64,000 nucleotides of DNA from an uncultured Microbulbifer sp. (GCF_947489355.1 NZ_CANLDD010000004.1:1-64000); one strand, 5' to 3'; positions 36,292 to 46,536 are shown, counted from the first letter of the stretch. A program made the numbers and translations. Notes: generated by a model not told the origin, from the letters alone.

Positions 36292-38088
36292 ATGAATACC
36301 CCTATAAGGCTCCTTGCCGCAATCAGCCTGTCTGTTACCTTTACTGCCTGTGGTGGCGGTGGCGGTTCTAGCAGTGAAGATGATACTGAAACGGAAACGC
36401 CCGCGGTGATCAGCGGTGGCGAAGGCCGTGTTATGGAAAACAGTGAGGCCACGACCACCGGCAAGCTAACCGATAGCGCCAATGCCAATCAGACCTTTGA
36501 GGCGAATAGCTTCCAGGGAACCTATGGCAATCTCAAAACATCCGAAGATGGCAGTTGGACCTATACCCTGGAAAGCGAACTCGCAGACCCCCTGAATGGT
36601 GGCGAACAGGCAAGCGAGACATTTACCGTTGGTGTCGCCGATGGCACTCGCACCACGAATATCACTATTTCAATCACCGGTTTTGACGACCCCTACAGAT
36701 TCGAACCCGAATCGCCTCTGGCCATGCTGGTAGTGGACAGCAAGGAGTCCGCCACAGGCAGGCTGTCTTTGAATGATGTGGATGGCAACACCCCGGTGTT
36801 TGTCAGTGGCACCATTGCCGGACGCTATGGCGATTTCACACTTTCTGCAAGTGGCGAATGGGACTACACACTGAATAGTAAAGCGGACAGCATCAGGAAA
36901 GGGGATCTCAGCGAAGATTCCGTCACATTTACATTAAGTGATAATTCAGAGCAAACCGTTGCCTTCTCCATTGCCACCCTCGAACCCAAAGAAAGCAGTA
37001 TTGTTTTTATATTGATGAATTTTTCCGATGGGCTGGCCACAGACCGGGCCGACATTTCTGATATTGCGGATATGGTATTCAATGATGTGGATTCCCTCGA
37101 TAACACCTATCGGGAAAACTCCCTGGGCCAGTTGAAGTTCCTTCGTCACCGCGTGAGTGACAACGCCCTCCAGCACTACTGCTACGGCGAGGCCAACAGG
37201 GAAGAGAGTTCCATTGATTGCATTCGCTTTGATATTCCGGACAACCAGAATGGCGGCACCCTGAGTATTGCAGACGCAGCAGCCCGCGCGAAGGCCGGCC
37301 AAGGGGCGGAGTACACTGATGCCGGCAGCACGTGGCGTGATATGGCCTATCAATGGACAAGCAACAACTTAGTCGATGGGAACGGTGCTCCTCTGGAGCT
37401 TGGTAAATGGGACCATCAAGTCTTTATCTATCCTAGGGCCGCCTATAACGCAGGGCTTGTGGGGTTCGGCCTTGCGCGAGTGAGGGGGGGGTGGAGTATG
37501 GTGGTTTCCGACCCGGACCAGAGTCTTATGGGGCACGAACTAGGGCACAATATCGGTCTCGGCCACGCTGGCTGGGACAGCAACAATGACGGGGATACCA
37601 ATGATAGTGGAGAGGATGAGTACGGCACTGGCGGTGCTTTTATGGGCAACCGCTCAAAGTCGAGGCTCTTTGGCAGCGCCCACCGGGAATACATGGGCTG
37701 GTATCGCATATTCCCCGAATACACTGTTACCATAAAGCAGAACCCAGGCAGTTCCCAAGACCTGGAGATACAGGCCATTGAGCTGACTGCTGAGGATCGG
37801 TCCGGCACCCTGCCACAGCAACTTAAAGTGGAGAGTACCGACAGCAGCAATGGCCAAAGCCATTACTATGTCAACTACCATGTGGCGCACAATGAGCTTA
37901 ATCCCCGACCACATCATGCGCATTCAGTGACAGTTCATTACCTCAATGATATAACTTCCAATCATGTTGCTGTGCTTGCGCAGCCTGGAGATGACTTTAC
38001 CGATGATGCAATAGGGTTGAAAATTGAATATAAGTCCCGAAACGCCGAAAACCAATCGGCAGTTATTTCCGTAAGCTATAGCCAGTAA
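36292..38088 (+). CDS. VCBS-repeat lipoprotein with a gametolysin-like metallopeptidase domain
   Basis: The 598-residue protein has a lipoprotein signal ending FTAC followed by a Gly/Ser linker. Two VCBS/cadherin-like repeats lie at about 35-230 (FQGTYGNLKTSEDGSWTYTL; IAGRYGDFTLSASGEWDYTL). Residues about 240-500 look like a zinc peptidase: IVFILMNFSD at the start of the fold, then LMGHELGHNIGLGHAG, a full HExxHxxGxxH site. A calcium-type acidic loop (DSNNDGDTNDSGEDE) and AFMGN as a possible Met-turn follow. It is probably surface-bound and proteolytic. The ATG at 36292 starts the signal peptide, so the 15 upstream codons are rejected. A small exported protein gene follows after 37 bases. Confidence 0.85.
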   Translation: MNTPIRLLAAISLSVTFTACGGGGGSSSEDDTETETPAVISGGEGRVMENSEATTTGKLTDSANANQTFEANSFQGTYGNLKTSEDGSWTYTLESELADPLNGGEQASETFTVGVADGTRTTNITISITGFDDPYRFEPESPLAMLVVDSKESATGRLSLNDVDGNTPVFVSGTIAGRYGDFTLSASGEWDYTLNSKADSIRKGDLSEDSVTFTLSDNSEQTVAFSIATLEPKESSIVFILMNFSDGLATDRADISDIADMVFNDVDSLDNTYRENSLGQLKFLRHRVSDNALQHYCYGEANREESSIDCIRFDIPDNQNGGTLSIADAAARAKAGQGAEYTDAGSTWRDMAYQWTSNNLVDGNGAPLELGKWDHQVFIYPRAAYNAGLVGFGLARVRGGWSMVVSDPDQSLMGHELGHNIGLGHAGWDSNNDGDTNDSGEDEYGTGGAFMGNRSKSRLFGSAHREYMGWYRIFPEYTVTIKQNPGSSQDLEIQAIELTAEDRSGTLPQQLKVESTDSSNGQSHYYVNYHVAHNELNPRPHHAHSVTVHYLNDITSNHVAVLAQPGDDFTDDAIGLKIEYKSRNAENQSAVISVSYSQ

Positions 38089-38125
38089 TCACGACACAAT
38101 GGTTACAACCCACAAGGTGGATATT

Positions 38126-38425
38126 ATGTTTCGAATTCTAGCGCTTTTGGCCGGACTACACTTTTCTCTCTTCGTCCAGGCCGAGGAAGTCGTCACCGGG
38201 ACCTTGGAAGAAATTATCGTAGAGGATTTTGAATCCGGAAAATCCGAGCACCGCTTCTCCCTTAAAGATGAGCAGAGTGGCAACTACTACTTTATTGATG
38301 CCGAAGACATCAAGAAAAAAGGCATGAAGTCTGGCGACAGGGTAAAAATCCGGGGAGAGCGCCGCGAAAAACGCATGCTTCACATTACAGAGTCCCAAAA
38401 ACTCAAACCCGAAGGGGATGAGTAA
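38126..38425 (+). CDS. small exported protein of unknown function
   Basis: The 99-residue protein has a signal peptide (MFRILALLAGLHFSLFVQA) and a short mature domain of beta-strand character with VTGTLEEIIVEDFESGKSEH, then HRFSLKDEQSGNYYFIDAED and GDRVKIRGER. The pattern suggests an OB-fold or BOF-type periplasmic protein, but no family is recognised with confidence. It lies 37 bases after the metallopeptidase gene on the same strand and may be co-expressed. The start at 38126 is chosen for the signal peptide. An upstream ATG at 38099 is possible. Confidence 0.7.
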   Translation: MFRILALLAGLHFSLFVQAEEVVTGTLEEIIVEDFESGKSEHRFSLKDEQSGNYYFIDAEDIKKKGMKSGDRVKIRGERREKRMLHITESQKLKPEGDE

Positions 38426-38543
38426 CGGCTTCAGCTTATTTATTGGCACACATATCGTGACCGGTCCTGCGTTTTTATAGCTTGTCATCCTAGCCAGTAG
38501 GGCAGAAGGGAAGTAACTTGCTTTTTGGCCATTTCCCGCACCA

Positions 38544-38575
38544 ATTGTCGCCCCGCTCAAAGGCGGGGAGACAAT
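38544..38575. terminator. strong hairpin between convergent genes
   Basis: ATTGTC-g-CCCCGC and GCGGGG-a-GACAAT form a 12-bp stem with one internal mismatch and a short loop. It lies between the small exported protein gene (+) and rhlE (-). There is no T run, so this is a terminator candidate by position. Confidence 0.6.
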
Positions 38576-38686
38576 CATAATTAAGCGCATCTTCACACAC
38601 CAGCAATCACTATCCCGGTGTGCCCATGCCATCCGAAAACCCGACGAACATTGCACTCCACCCACGGCGCATCGATGCGGTGAAGC

Positions 38687-39997
38687 CTAATATCCAGAAT
38701 GGGTAGGAGTGCCCTCCCTGTTGCCACGGCGCCCGGAGCGACTTCTACTATTGCGATCACCGTGATGATGGCCTTTTCCGCGAACACTCTCTGCGCGCTT
38801 GTGGCGACCAGAGCGCTGCTTTTGTCCATCACCGCGTCTCGGGTTACCGGAGGCCGGCACCTGATGAGCGGGTTCGAAACCCTCAACCTGCTCCCGTGGT
38901 ACTGCTTTACCAATCAGGCGTTCGATATCCCGCAACTGTTTGAACTCATCCGCGCTCACCAGGGACACCGCCTGGCCGTGTGCACCAGCGCGCCCCGTGC
39001 GGCCGATTCGGTGTACATAATCCTCCGGCACATTGGGGAGGTCGAAGTTCACCACCTGGGGCAGCTGGTCGATATCAATCCCTCGGGCGGCAATATCCGT
39101 AGCAACCAGGATCTGTACCTTGCCCCCCTTGAACTCTGCCAACGCACGGGTACGCGCATTCTGGCTCTTGTTGCCGTGGATGGCTACAGCACGAATACTG
39201 TCTCCCTCCAATTGCTTTACCAGACGATTGGCACCGTGCTTGGTGCGACTAAACACCAGGGCCTGGTGCCAGTTATTCTCGCGGATCAGGTGGCTCAACA
39301 GCTTCGTCTTTCGCGTCTTGTCCACGGGGTGTAGCTTCTGACGTACGGTTGCGGTGGTGGAGTTGCGGGGACTGACATCAATCTCCAGTGGATTGCTGAC
39401 CAACCCTTTGGCTAACTGACGGATTTCCGGGGAAAAGGTCGCAGAAAAAAGCAGGGTTTGGCGCTTGGGGGGCAGTATTTTCAATATCCGTTTGATATCG
39501 TGGATAAAGCCCATATCCAGCATGCGATCGGCTTCATCCAACACCAGGGCCTCCAATTGATCGAAGCGGACGGCACCCTGGCTGTACAGGTCCAACAAGC
39601 GCCCCGGTGTCGCCACCAGCATATCGGTACCGCCGTGCAGGCGCGAGATCTGCGGATTGATTTTGACCCCACCAAATACCACCGCATGGCGCATTGGCAG
39701 GTACTTGCTGTAGCTCTGCACATTCTCAAATACCTGTGCCGCCAACTCCCGTGTGGGCGTCAGTACCAGGACGCGAACCTGGCCCTTGCCGGCGCGCTTA
39801 CCGCTGCTCAGACGATGCAATAACGGCAGCGTAAAACCTGCCGTTTTTCCAGTACCCGTTTGCGCCGCCGCCATAACATCCCTGCCCTGCATCACCGCCG
39901 GGATAGCCTGGGCCTGGATCGGCGTAGGGGCACTGTATCCCTGCTCCGCAACGGCGCGGGCAATATCCTGGGTCAGGCCCAGATTTTCAAACAACAT
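38687..39997 (-). CDS. rhlE: DEAD-box RNA helicase RhlE
   Basis: The 436-residue protein contains the complete helicase set: Q motif ([20 protein letters not shown]), [37 protein letters not shown], then [28 protein letters not shown] and [10 protein letters not shown]. The basic C-terminal tail ([20 protein letters not shown]) is typical of RhlE proteins that act on rRNA precursors. GAGGT lies seven bases before the ATG at 39997. Such helicases are often cold-induced, and the upstream region can form a hairpin in the mRNA leader, but regulation is not shown. Confidence 0.95.
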   Translation of the reverse strand: MLFENLGLTQDIARAVAEQGYSAPTPIQAQAIPAVMQGRDVMAAAQTGTGKTAGFTLPLLHRLSSGKRAGKGQVRVLVLTPTRELAAQVFENVQSYSKYLPMRHAVVFGGVKINPQISRLHGGTDMLVATPGRLLDLYSQGAVRFDQLEALVLDEADRMLDMGFIHDIKRILKILPPKRQTLLFSATFSPEIRQLAKGLVSNPLEIDVSPRNSTTATVRQKLHPVDKTRKTKLLSHLIRENNWHQALVFSRTKHGANRLVKQLEGDSIRAVAIHGNKSQNARTRALAEFKGGKVQILVATDIAARGIDIDQLPQVVNFDLPNVPEDYVHRIGRTGRAGAHGQAVSLVSADEFKQLRDIERLIGKAVPREQVEGFEPAHQVPASGNPRRGDGQKQRSGRHKRAESVRGKGHHHGDRNSRSRSGRRGNREGTPTHSGY

Positions 39998-40319
39998 AAA
40001 TAACCTCAAACTGCACTACAGGCGCAATCCATCACACCCCTCCACGGGGGTGCTAAAAAAAGAAATCGGTGTCAGCATTCCGAGCTGGTTGGCGCTCGGT
40101 GCACACAGCCGTCTATACATCGGCAAAAACCGGTGCGCGGCATTCGGTAGAAAATTCCGGGAAGAATTTGAGAATCATTCCGGTGGGGATGTCGGAGAGT
40201 GACCGACCTACAAATGACGCAGCTGAGCAATCTCAGCGACGGCACTATACCATAAATGGATTGACTGTATAGTTTTATCTTTTGTTAACCCGGTATCCCC
40301 ACTGGCAATGGACCGCTGA
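39998..40319. other. leader region of rhlE, 322 bases
   Basis: On the minus strand, a T7 run and the hairpin CACCCC-N6-GGGGTG (40035-40052) lie 38-55 bases upstream of the rhlE start. This could be a structured leader. No gene is supported here. Confidence 0.4.
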
Positions 40320-42341
40320 TCAAGGGTCTTCTTGGGACCGTTTGTCCATGGGCTCAGGCGTAACCAGATTCCACCAGATGTCGAACTGATCCATCAGGGA
40401 CAGCAACAACTTTAACTGCTCTGCATCCCCTTCGATATTCACCGAGCCGTCTTGGATTTTCTCCTGGATGGTCGCGGTGCCGAGGAGGAGATCGTTAAGA
40501 TCGCTGCGCTTAATGGTGACGCTGCTATGGGGGTTGCTCACCGGTGGAGCATAATTCAGTACCGCATTCTCCAGCACCAGAGCGTATTGCTCATTGATAT
40601 CCGGCAGGGTGATATTGATGGAAATCTGTTTCCCTGCTGCCCTGGGTCCATTCAGGCGAATCCCCAGATAATCAAATATCAGTTCAGTGGGCATGTTGCG
40701 GAGGGTATCGGGACTGGCAGTCAGCGGCACCGGCAGCCGCTCAATGCCATCGCGCAGCTCCTTGGCACCACTCAGGAAGAAATTTCTCCAGGTTCCATTT
40801 TCCTGCTGGTATCCCATCTGCTCCAGGGCATCTGCCAGTAGATCCCTCGCCGCACGATTGTTGGGTTCAGCGGAAACCAGCTTGTCCAGCACCTCCGCCA
40901 CCCAGCGATATTCCCCCGCGTTGTAGTCCTGCTTGGCCTGCTGAATGATACTGGCCGCTCCCCCCATATACTGTACATATTTCCTGCCGGCGGCAGTGGG
41001 TGGCATCGGGTAGAGGCGCGCGGGGTTGCCGTCAAAAAAACCGAGGTAATAATTCCACACAGCCCGAGTATCGTGATTAACACTGCCATAGTAGCCGCGG
41101 TTGGCCCAATATTGGGACAGTTCTGGCGGCAACGCCATCATCTCTGCCGCTTGAACCATGTTATAACCATGGTTGGCCAGGCGCAGGGTCTGGTCATTGA
41201 GGTACTTGTACAGGTCCCGCTGTTTCTTCAGGTGATTAACTACATTCTCTTTACCCCAGGTGGGCCAGTGGTGTGGCGCAAACAATACTTCCGCTTTATC
41301 TCCCCAGCGCTGCAGGGTTTCATTGAGATAGCGGGACCATTCCCGCGCATTGCGCACCTTGGCGCCGCGCAGTGTATAGAGATTGTGTAATGTGTGCGTG
41401 GCATTTTCGGCAGCGGTGACCGCCTTCAGCTCGGGAATAAAGAAATGCATTTCCACCGGTGCTTCGGAACCCGGCGCCATTAAAAAATGGAAGGTCAGGC
41501 CATCAACCTTGAGAGTCTGACCAGTTTCTGTAATCGTGTCTGTAGGCTCGATCAGGGTGACTGTGCCAGTGGAGGTTTCCAGGCCAAGTCCTGCACCCAG
41601 GGTGCCCTTCGGGTCTTTGGCAATCAGGTTACCGTACATAAAACTGGCCCGGCGCGCCATATGATTACCGGCGAAGACATTTTCACTGACCGCCTCAATC
41701 AGGAAATCCTTGGGGGCAATGATTTTGACCTTGCCGGACTTTACATCCTCCTCGTCCACTACACCTCGAACGCCGCCGTAATGGTCCACATGGCTGTGGG
41801 TGTATATCACCGCAACCACCGGCCTGTTACCGCGATGCTGCCGGTATAACTCCAGTGCCGCTTTGGCGGTTTCCGCGGATATGAGTGTGTCCATTACAAT
41901 GACGCCGCTATCGCCTTCAATAAAGCTGATATTGGAGAGATCGGCACTGCGCACCTGATAGATACGTGGGACCACCCTGTAAAGCCCCCCTTCTGAGATC
42001 AGCTGAAGCTGGCGCCAGAGGCTCGGGTTGGCGGTATCAGGTGCCGCCTGACCCCGCGCAAATTGGTATGCCTCCAAATCCCAAACCCGATCCCCTTTAT
42101 CGTTCTTGATAATACCATTGTCCGGTAGCGGGGCAATGAATCCGCGTTTAACGTCTTCAAAGTCCTGTCGATCATCAAATGGCAGCGCTTTCAGAACCTT
42201 CTGATTTTCGTTTTTGGTGACGACGCTCGCGGGGTTTTGCGCATTGGCAAAAGAGAGGCTGGGAAGCTGTAGCAATACAGTGAAAAATACGAGCCTGAAA
42301 AGAAACGCCTTCATTCTCTGATTCACACGCATCACTCTCAT
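40320..42341 (-). CDS. alkyl sulfatase, metallo-beta-lactamase fold (SdsA/BDS1 family)
   Basis: The 673-residue protein has a signal peptide ending near SLSFANA. The metallo-beta-lactamase domain carries YTHSHVDHYGGVRGV (THxHxDH), AAENATHTLHNLYTLRG (metal Glu and His) and FAPHHWPTWG. After it come the alkyl-sulfatase dimerisation domain (about 390-530) and a C-terminal SCP2-like domain (about 545-665). These enzymes hydrolyse primary alkyl sulfates such as dodecyl sulfate to alcohols in the periplasm, feeding carbon and sulfur use. Three in-frame ATG codons near the start (42341, 42332, 42314) compete. GGATGAGAG favours the second. It lies 231 bases downstream of the TPR lipoprotein gene on the same strand. 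Confidence 0.92.
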   Translation of the reverse strand: MRVMRVNQRMKAFLFRLVFFTVLLQLPSLSFANAQNPASVVTKNENQKVLKALPFDDRQDFEDVKRGFIAPLPDNGIIKNDKGDRVWDLEAYQFARGQAAPDTANPSLWRQLQLISEGGLYRVVPRIYQVRSADLSNISFIEGDSGVIVMDTLISAETAKAALELYRQHRGNRPVVAVIYTHSHVDHYGGVRGVVDEEDVKSGKVKIIAPKDFLIEAVSENVFAGNHMARRASFMYGNLIAKDPKGTLGAGLGLETSTGTVTLIEPTDTITETGQTLKVDGLTFHFLMAPGSEAPVEMHFFIPELKAVTAAENATHTLHNLYTLRGAKVRNAREWSRYLNETLQRWGDKAEVLFAPHHWPTWGKENVVNHLKKQRDLYKYLNDQTLRLANHGYNMVQAAEMMALPPELSQYWANRGYYGSVNHDTRAVWNYYLGFFDGNPARLYPMPPTAAGRKYVQYMGGAASIIQQAKQDYNAGEYRWVAEVLDKLVSAEPNNRAARDLLADALEQMGYQQENGTWRNFFLSGAKELRDGIERLPVPLTASPDTLRNMPTELIFDYLGIRLNGPRAAGKQISINITLPDINEQYALVLENAVLNYAPPVSNPHSSVTIKRSDLNDLLLGTATIQEKIQDGSVNIEGDAEQLKLLLSLMDQFDIWWNLVTPEPMDKRSQEDP

Positions 42342-42572
42342 CCGGTATTGGAGCCGCTACGAACTCAAAAAGTGCTGTGGGACGGGCAAGTGCTTAACGA
42401 TACCTTAAAGGAAAACAGGGACGACGCCTCCCCATAGAGAATAGGCAGGATCAGAGGGGCAGGTAGGGATATTCAGCGCCGACAGGCATATTGCCGACAG
42501 GTTCTGCAGTGGTCTAGCCTGCGAATCACGGATTGATCTGTTTCCACAAAGATGCCGCGGTCCAGTGCCGGG

Positions 42573-44927
42573 CTATTGCAGCGCTTTCTTGCTATTGCGC
42601 ACTGCTCTCGCGTTCTCCATCTCCTGGCGAGCTTCGTCATGGCGCCCCAGGCGCACCAGCACTTGGGCCAGCTCCTCGTAGGCCGCCGCGCTGGGCTGGT
42701 TGCGAACGCGCTGACGATAGGTAGACGCGGCAGCGGCCAGCATGCCCTGTTGCACCTGAGCCGAGCCCAGATGGCCGTAGGCGGCGGTATTATTCGGGTC
42801 CGCTTCAAGGGCAGTTTGCAAATTGGCAAGCCCCTCGTCCAGAAGGCCTTGCTGTATCAGGACGATACCGAGCCCGGTATAAGCCTGCGTGCTCGGTTGC
42901 CTATCAATAACCGCTCGGAAATGGTGTTCAGCCTCTTTAAACTCTGCACCAGCCATCAGGGCAGCAGCCAGATTGTAGTGTGCCGCCGCCGATTCCGGGT
43001 CCAGTTCCAGTGACCTGCGATACATTGCCATCGCCTCATCGGGCAGGCCCTGGCGTTCAAGCACAAAACCCAGGTCGTTATAAATCGCCGCCTGCGGCTT
43101 GATTGCCAACGACTCACGGTAATGGGCTTCCGCCAATTCAAGCTCGCCAATATCGATAGACACAAGGGCCATATTATTGTGGGACTTTTGATGCTTTGGG
43201 TCTATTTTTAATGCTTTCTCCAACGCCACTGCAGCCGCCTCGCTCTTGCCCTGTTGGAACAAGGCAAACCCCTGAGCGTTCAACAGCTCCACGTTTCCGG
43301 GTTCCACTGCCAGCCCGCGTTCATAGGTGCGAACAGCACCGCGGTAGTTGCCGGTTCGTGCGTTGGCCATGCCGGCGCGCAGGAAGGAGTAAGCATCCAG
43401 GAATTGCGCCTTGATTTGCCCGATGGCATCCGCCGGCAGCGGAACAAATTCCGGAATATTGCCCGCGCGATCACTGCTAGTAAACCGATCAAGCACCACC
43501 GGGGGGCTGGAGCGGCCCGCCTCATCAATATGGGTCAGAAAGAGCTGGGTATAGGGGGTGTTGACCTTTGAAGAGAATACCAGCCAGTGGCCGTTCGACG
43601 AGAAGCTGTGCCAGGAATTCATCCGCGCGGTATTCGCGCGCAGGCGCCGGGCTTTGCCGCCTGCGGCCGGAATAATGTACAGCGCACTATCCGGCATCAA
43701 AAGCATGTAATTTTCCGCCTGGGTGAAAACGATCCATTGGCCGTCGGGGGAAAACTTCGCGAAAAAGTTACTCTTGTGGTTGTGGGAGGCGCCCGCTACA
43801 GGTTCGGCTGTGCCACCCAGGCCCCCGTTGAAAGGCACGCGGTACAAATCGAACTTATACGGCTGCTGGTCCTCAATAAATTCCGGCACATCCTTTTCGT
43901 TCAGCAGAATGCCGCTCGATTTGGCGATGGCATCATTCTGGTAGACCCTGGTGCGAGCGAATACGATTGACTTGCCATCGGGGCTCCAGGTCGGGTTGGT
44001 TTGTACATACTCTGGGTCGTCGGCTCCTGGCAGCGGCTTGTAAGTGCCCTCTACCGTATCGTAGACCACCAGAATACCCTTGATTGGGAAAAAGAGCTGG
44101 GAAAATTCGATACCCGGCGTCGCCACAAATACTGCTCGGTCCTTGACGGTGCTGATCACATAGCGGCCGTCCGGAGAGATCTGGGAGAGCAGGCCGAAGG
44201 TGGCTTCGCCGTCGCCCCGCTTGTAATCGCTCCAGGTGATGATCTTGTCATCACTCAACACCATCCGCTTCTCAGTAGAGAGGATGGCGTAACCGCCTTT
44301 GTCGTTGCCATAATCGACATCGAGACCCAACACACCACCATCACCTGAGAAAGAGTGGCAATTACCGCAGACCGGCAAGTCCTCCAGCACAATGGGGGGG
44401 CGATGTTCGGAATCGATAGACCCAAAGCGCCAGCGGATTTGCGAGGGGTCTTGCACAGCACTGATAAACGGCAGGGGGACCTCCCGGTAGAAGATCGCAT
44501 CTTCTACCGGATCTGTTGAAGTGCGAATCCGAACAGTCGCAGCGGCGGCGACTTTGCCGCTGGCATCAACGCCAATCACCGCCAACTCGGTGTCGCTTTT
44601 GAGGGAATGCCGCTTGATGTCAGACCAGTCTTGTTCTGAAGGGCGCCAGCGTGATTCTGCACTATCAAAACGAAGTACCGCTTCTTGGCCATGAAAACGC
44701 AACATCACCTGCCACCGCGCAACACCTTCGGTCTTATCTTCCCAGACGACAGTGGGCGCCACAATTTCCGGTGGAAACAGTGTCTCATCCAGCGGATAGA
44801 TAATTTCCAGCTGCCCCGCTGGCATGCTGGGAAAAGGGAACACGGTGGTGGAGCCGGCTTCCGGCCCACAGCCACATAGCACGAGCAGGACGCTGAGAAG
44901 ACCAGCGCAGACTGAAAATGTATTCAC
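42573..44927 (-). CDS. lipoprotein with CxxCH site, PD40/TolB-like propeller and TPR repeats
   Basis: The 784-residue protein has a signal ending LVLCGC, fitting a lipoprotein. Residues about 30-190 are a beta-rich region, then PVCGNCHSFSGDG (about 186-198) forms a CxxCH haem-binding-type motif. Residues about 200-500 contain TolB/PD40 propeller blades (ISPDGRYVISTV, WSPDGKSIVFARTR, FSPDGQWIVFTQAE). Residues about 520-780 hold roughly seven TPRs (NNMALVSIDIGELELAEAHY, YNLAAALMAGAEFKEAEHHF). The combination suggests an outer-membrane-attached scaffold or electron-carrying protein. The role is unknown. It precedes the alkyl sulfatase gene in the same direction. Confidence 0.75.
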   Translation of the reverse strand: MNTFSVCAGLLSVLLVLCGCGPEAGSTTVFPFPSMPAGQLEIIYPLDETLFPPEIVAPTVVWEDKTEGVARWQVMLRFHGQEAVLRFDSAESRWRPSEQDWSDIKRHSLKSDTELAVIGVDASGKVAAAATVRIRTSTDPVEDAIFYREVPLPFISAVQDPSQIRWRFGSIDSEHRPPIVLEDLPVCGNCHSFSGDGGVLGLDVDYGNDKGGYAILSTEKRMVLSDDKIITWSDYKRGDGEATFGLLSQISPDGRYVISTVKDRAVFVATPGIEFSQLFFPIKGILVVYDTVEGTYKPLPGADDPEYVQTNPTWSPDGKSIVFARTRVYQNDAIAKSSGILLNEKDVPEFIEDQQPYKFDLYRVPFNGGLGGTAEPVAGASHNHKSNFFAKFSPDGQWIVFTQAENYMLLMPDSALYIIPAAGGKARRLRANTARMNSWHSFSSNGHWLVFSSKVNTPYTQLFLTHIDEAGRSSPPVVLDRFTSSDRAGNIPEFVPLPADAIGQIKAQFLDAYSFLRAGMANARTGNYRGAVRTYERGLAVEPGNVELLNAQGFALFQQGKSEAAAVALEKALKIDPKHQKSHNNMALVSIDIGELELAEAHYRESLAIKPQAAIYNDLGFVLERQGLPDEAMAMYRRSLELDPESAAAHYNLAAALMAGAEFKEAEHHFRAVIDRQPSTQAYTGLGIVLIQQGLLDEGLANLQTALEADPNNTAAYGHLGSAQVQQGMLAAAASTYRQRVRNQPSAAAYEELAQVLVRLGRHDEARQEMENARAVRNSKKALQ

Positions 44928-45250
44928 ATGTACAGGCGATACGATGGATCGTTCGTTGATGCCCGGAGCCCTTCACTGAGGAAGAGGCCCTTCCATTATG
45001 CGAGAATATTACAGGCCGCCACCACAACCTCAGGGGGCTCGGTGAGTGTGGAGTACATTGGGGTTGAAGTCAATTGAGAGCCCGCTGGACGGGGTTCCCG
45101 AATTGTCATGGGCCGGTTTGTGATGACAGTCCCATATTGGCGATTGACACCTATAGATCATTCATGTACGAATGGTGTGAATTGGAACTGCACACACCAC
45201 AAGCGCTGATCATAAACTCATGTAGGCCCTTTTCAAGTCGGGATAACAAG
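44928..45250. other. divergent intergenic region, 323 bases
   Basis: This region lies between the TPR lipoprotein gene (-) and the beta-helix gene (+). A longer frame runs through its plus-strand side (from 45074), but its first 59 codons have no family features. No operator was identified. Confidence 0.4.
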
Positions 45251-46456
45251 ATGCATGTGCGCTTTACCCTTCAAATATTTGCTGTCGCCCTGCTTGTCAG
45301 CACTACCGCAGCTCGGGCGGGTATTCTGCGAGTTTACCCCGGAGAATCCATCCAGGCGGCAATCGACGCAGCGAATCCCGGCGATACCATCCTTGTCGAG
45401 CCCGGTGAGTATTATGAAGACGCCGGAAGCATCTATGGTTTGCGCATCACCACGGACAACCTCCGCTTGATTGGAAAGTCGAAAAACAGCCATAGCCACC
45501 CCTCCGATAAAGCCGGGCAGATGTCCAACAGGGTTCGTCTTATCGCCAATGGCGCCCAGGAGACTGGCGTTTACGTAGCGCCCGCGGGTTGCGAGTACAA
45601 AAACAGCGCCTGTGCCGAAGAACTGCAGGGATTTTACCTCCGTGGCTTCAGTGTCGAGGGATACCCGGCTAACGGCATCCAGACCCGATGGGTAAACGGG
45701 TTTCAATTTGTGCGTAATGTTTCTGTCAATAATCTGAACAATGGTATCTACCCAACCCTCTCCGCCAATGGTTTGGTTCGGGATAATATTTCCTACGGCT
45801 CCCTGGATACCGCCATGTGGGTTGCGGGCTCCGAAAACATTCGCGTTATCGGCAACGAGCTGTTCGGTAGCGTTATTGGCTTTGAAATTACCGTGTCCAA
45901 TCAGGTCCAGGCAAGTCATAACAAAATATACGACAATACGGTGGGTATTGGCTTGTTTCATCCCAACGGTGCGGGCAACCCACCGCTGCCGGTGATGGAA
46001 AATTGGGTTATTGAACACAATCATATCTATGACAATAACCGGCCGAACGATGCCCCAGATGGCAGCTTCCAGGCAGACCTCCCCCCAGGGACGGGTGTGT
46101 TGTTGATGGGGGTGAGTAATCATGTGGTCGGTAAAAACCGCGTCGCGAACAATGGTTTTGTTGGCATCGGCATATTGGGTTGGTGTAGTGCTACTACTGG
46201 CACCGACAATAGCTGCGAAACCAGACCGCCGATTTCTGATCCGGCGGCAAACGATAACCAAATCTCCCTGAACACACTGAACGGCAACGGAGAAAGCCCA
46301 CCGGGAGGCATTCTCGACTTCCTCGCTGCGGACCTTGTCTACTTTCAACTTGAGGTCACCGTTGGCGCCGGAAATTGTTTTAAGAACAACAAACCCGAGG
46401 GCTTAACGTTTGTTTCCTCGGCCCCGAATGGTGAGCTACCCTCCGACAATTGTTAG
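45251..46456 (+). CDS. exported right-handed parallel beta-helix protein
   Basis: The 401-residue protein has a signal peptide (MHVRFTLQIFAVALLVSTTA, cleavage after ARA). The mature part opens with a PbH1-type cap LRVYPGESIQAAIDAANPGD and TILVEPGEYYED, then repeated beta-helix rungs: NGFQFVRNVSVNNLNNGIYP, VAGSENIRVIGNELFGSVIG and NQVQASHNKIYDNTVGIGLF. Such proteins are often polysaccharide lyases, epimerases or NosD-like factors. Four cysteines could form disulfides. No catalytic residues can be assigned, so the substrate is unknown. The start at 45251 is chosen because the signal peptide begins there. Confidence 0.85.
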   Translation: MHVRFTLQIFAVALLVSTTAARAGILRVYPGESIQAAIDAANPGDTILVEPGEYYEDAGSIYGLRITTDNLRLIGKSKNSHSHPSDKAGQMSNRVRLIANGAQETGVYVAPAGCEYKNSACAEELQGFYLRGFSVEGYPANGIQTRWVNGFQFVRNVSVNNLNNGIYPTLSANGLVRDNISYGSLDTAMWVAGSENIRVIGNELFGSVIGFEITVSNQVQASHNKIYDNTVGIGLFHPNGAGNPPLPVMENWVIEHNHIYDNNRPNDAPDGSFQADLPPGTGVLLMGVSNHVVGKNRVANNGFVGIGILGWCSATTGTDNSCETRPPISDPAANDNQISLNTLNGNGESPPGGILDFLAADLVYFQLEVTVGAGNCFKNNKPEGLTFVSSAPNGELPSDNC

Positions 46457-46495
46457 AGGCAGTTTTCTCCGATTTAACCACTGATATGTGTAAGC

Positions 46496-46518
46496 GGCCT
46501 GGCCCTACAGGCCCTTTT
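46496..46518 (+). terminator. rho-independent terminator after the beta-helix gene
   Basis: GGCCTG / CAGGCC form a six-bp stem with a GCCCTA loop, and four T follow after one C. It lies between the beta-helix stop and the RidA-like GTG start. Confidence 0.6.
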
Positions 46519-46536
46519 GCTGCGAAAAGGAGCCCA

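Noticed and set aside
45233-46348. 371-codon minus-strand frame over the beta-helix gene
   Set aside because: It is antisense to a gene with a signal peptide and clear beta-helix repeats; its own translation shows no recognisable protein.
46450-46536. Upstream TTG start for the RidA-like gene
   Set aside because: It overlaps the previous stop and a terminator hairpin, while GTG 46537 has a near-perfect ribosome site.
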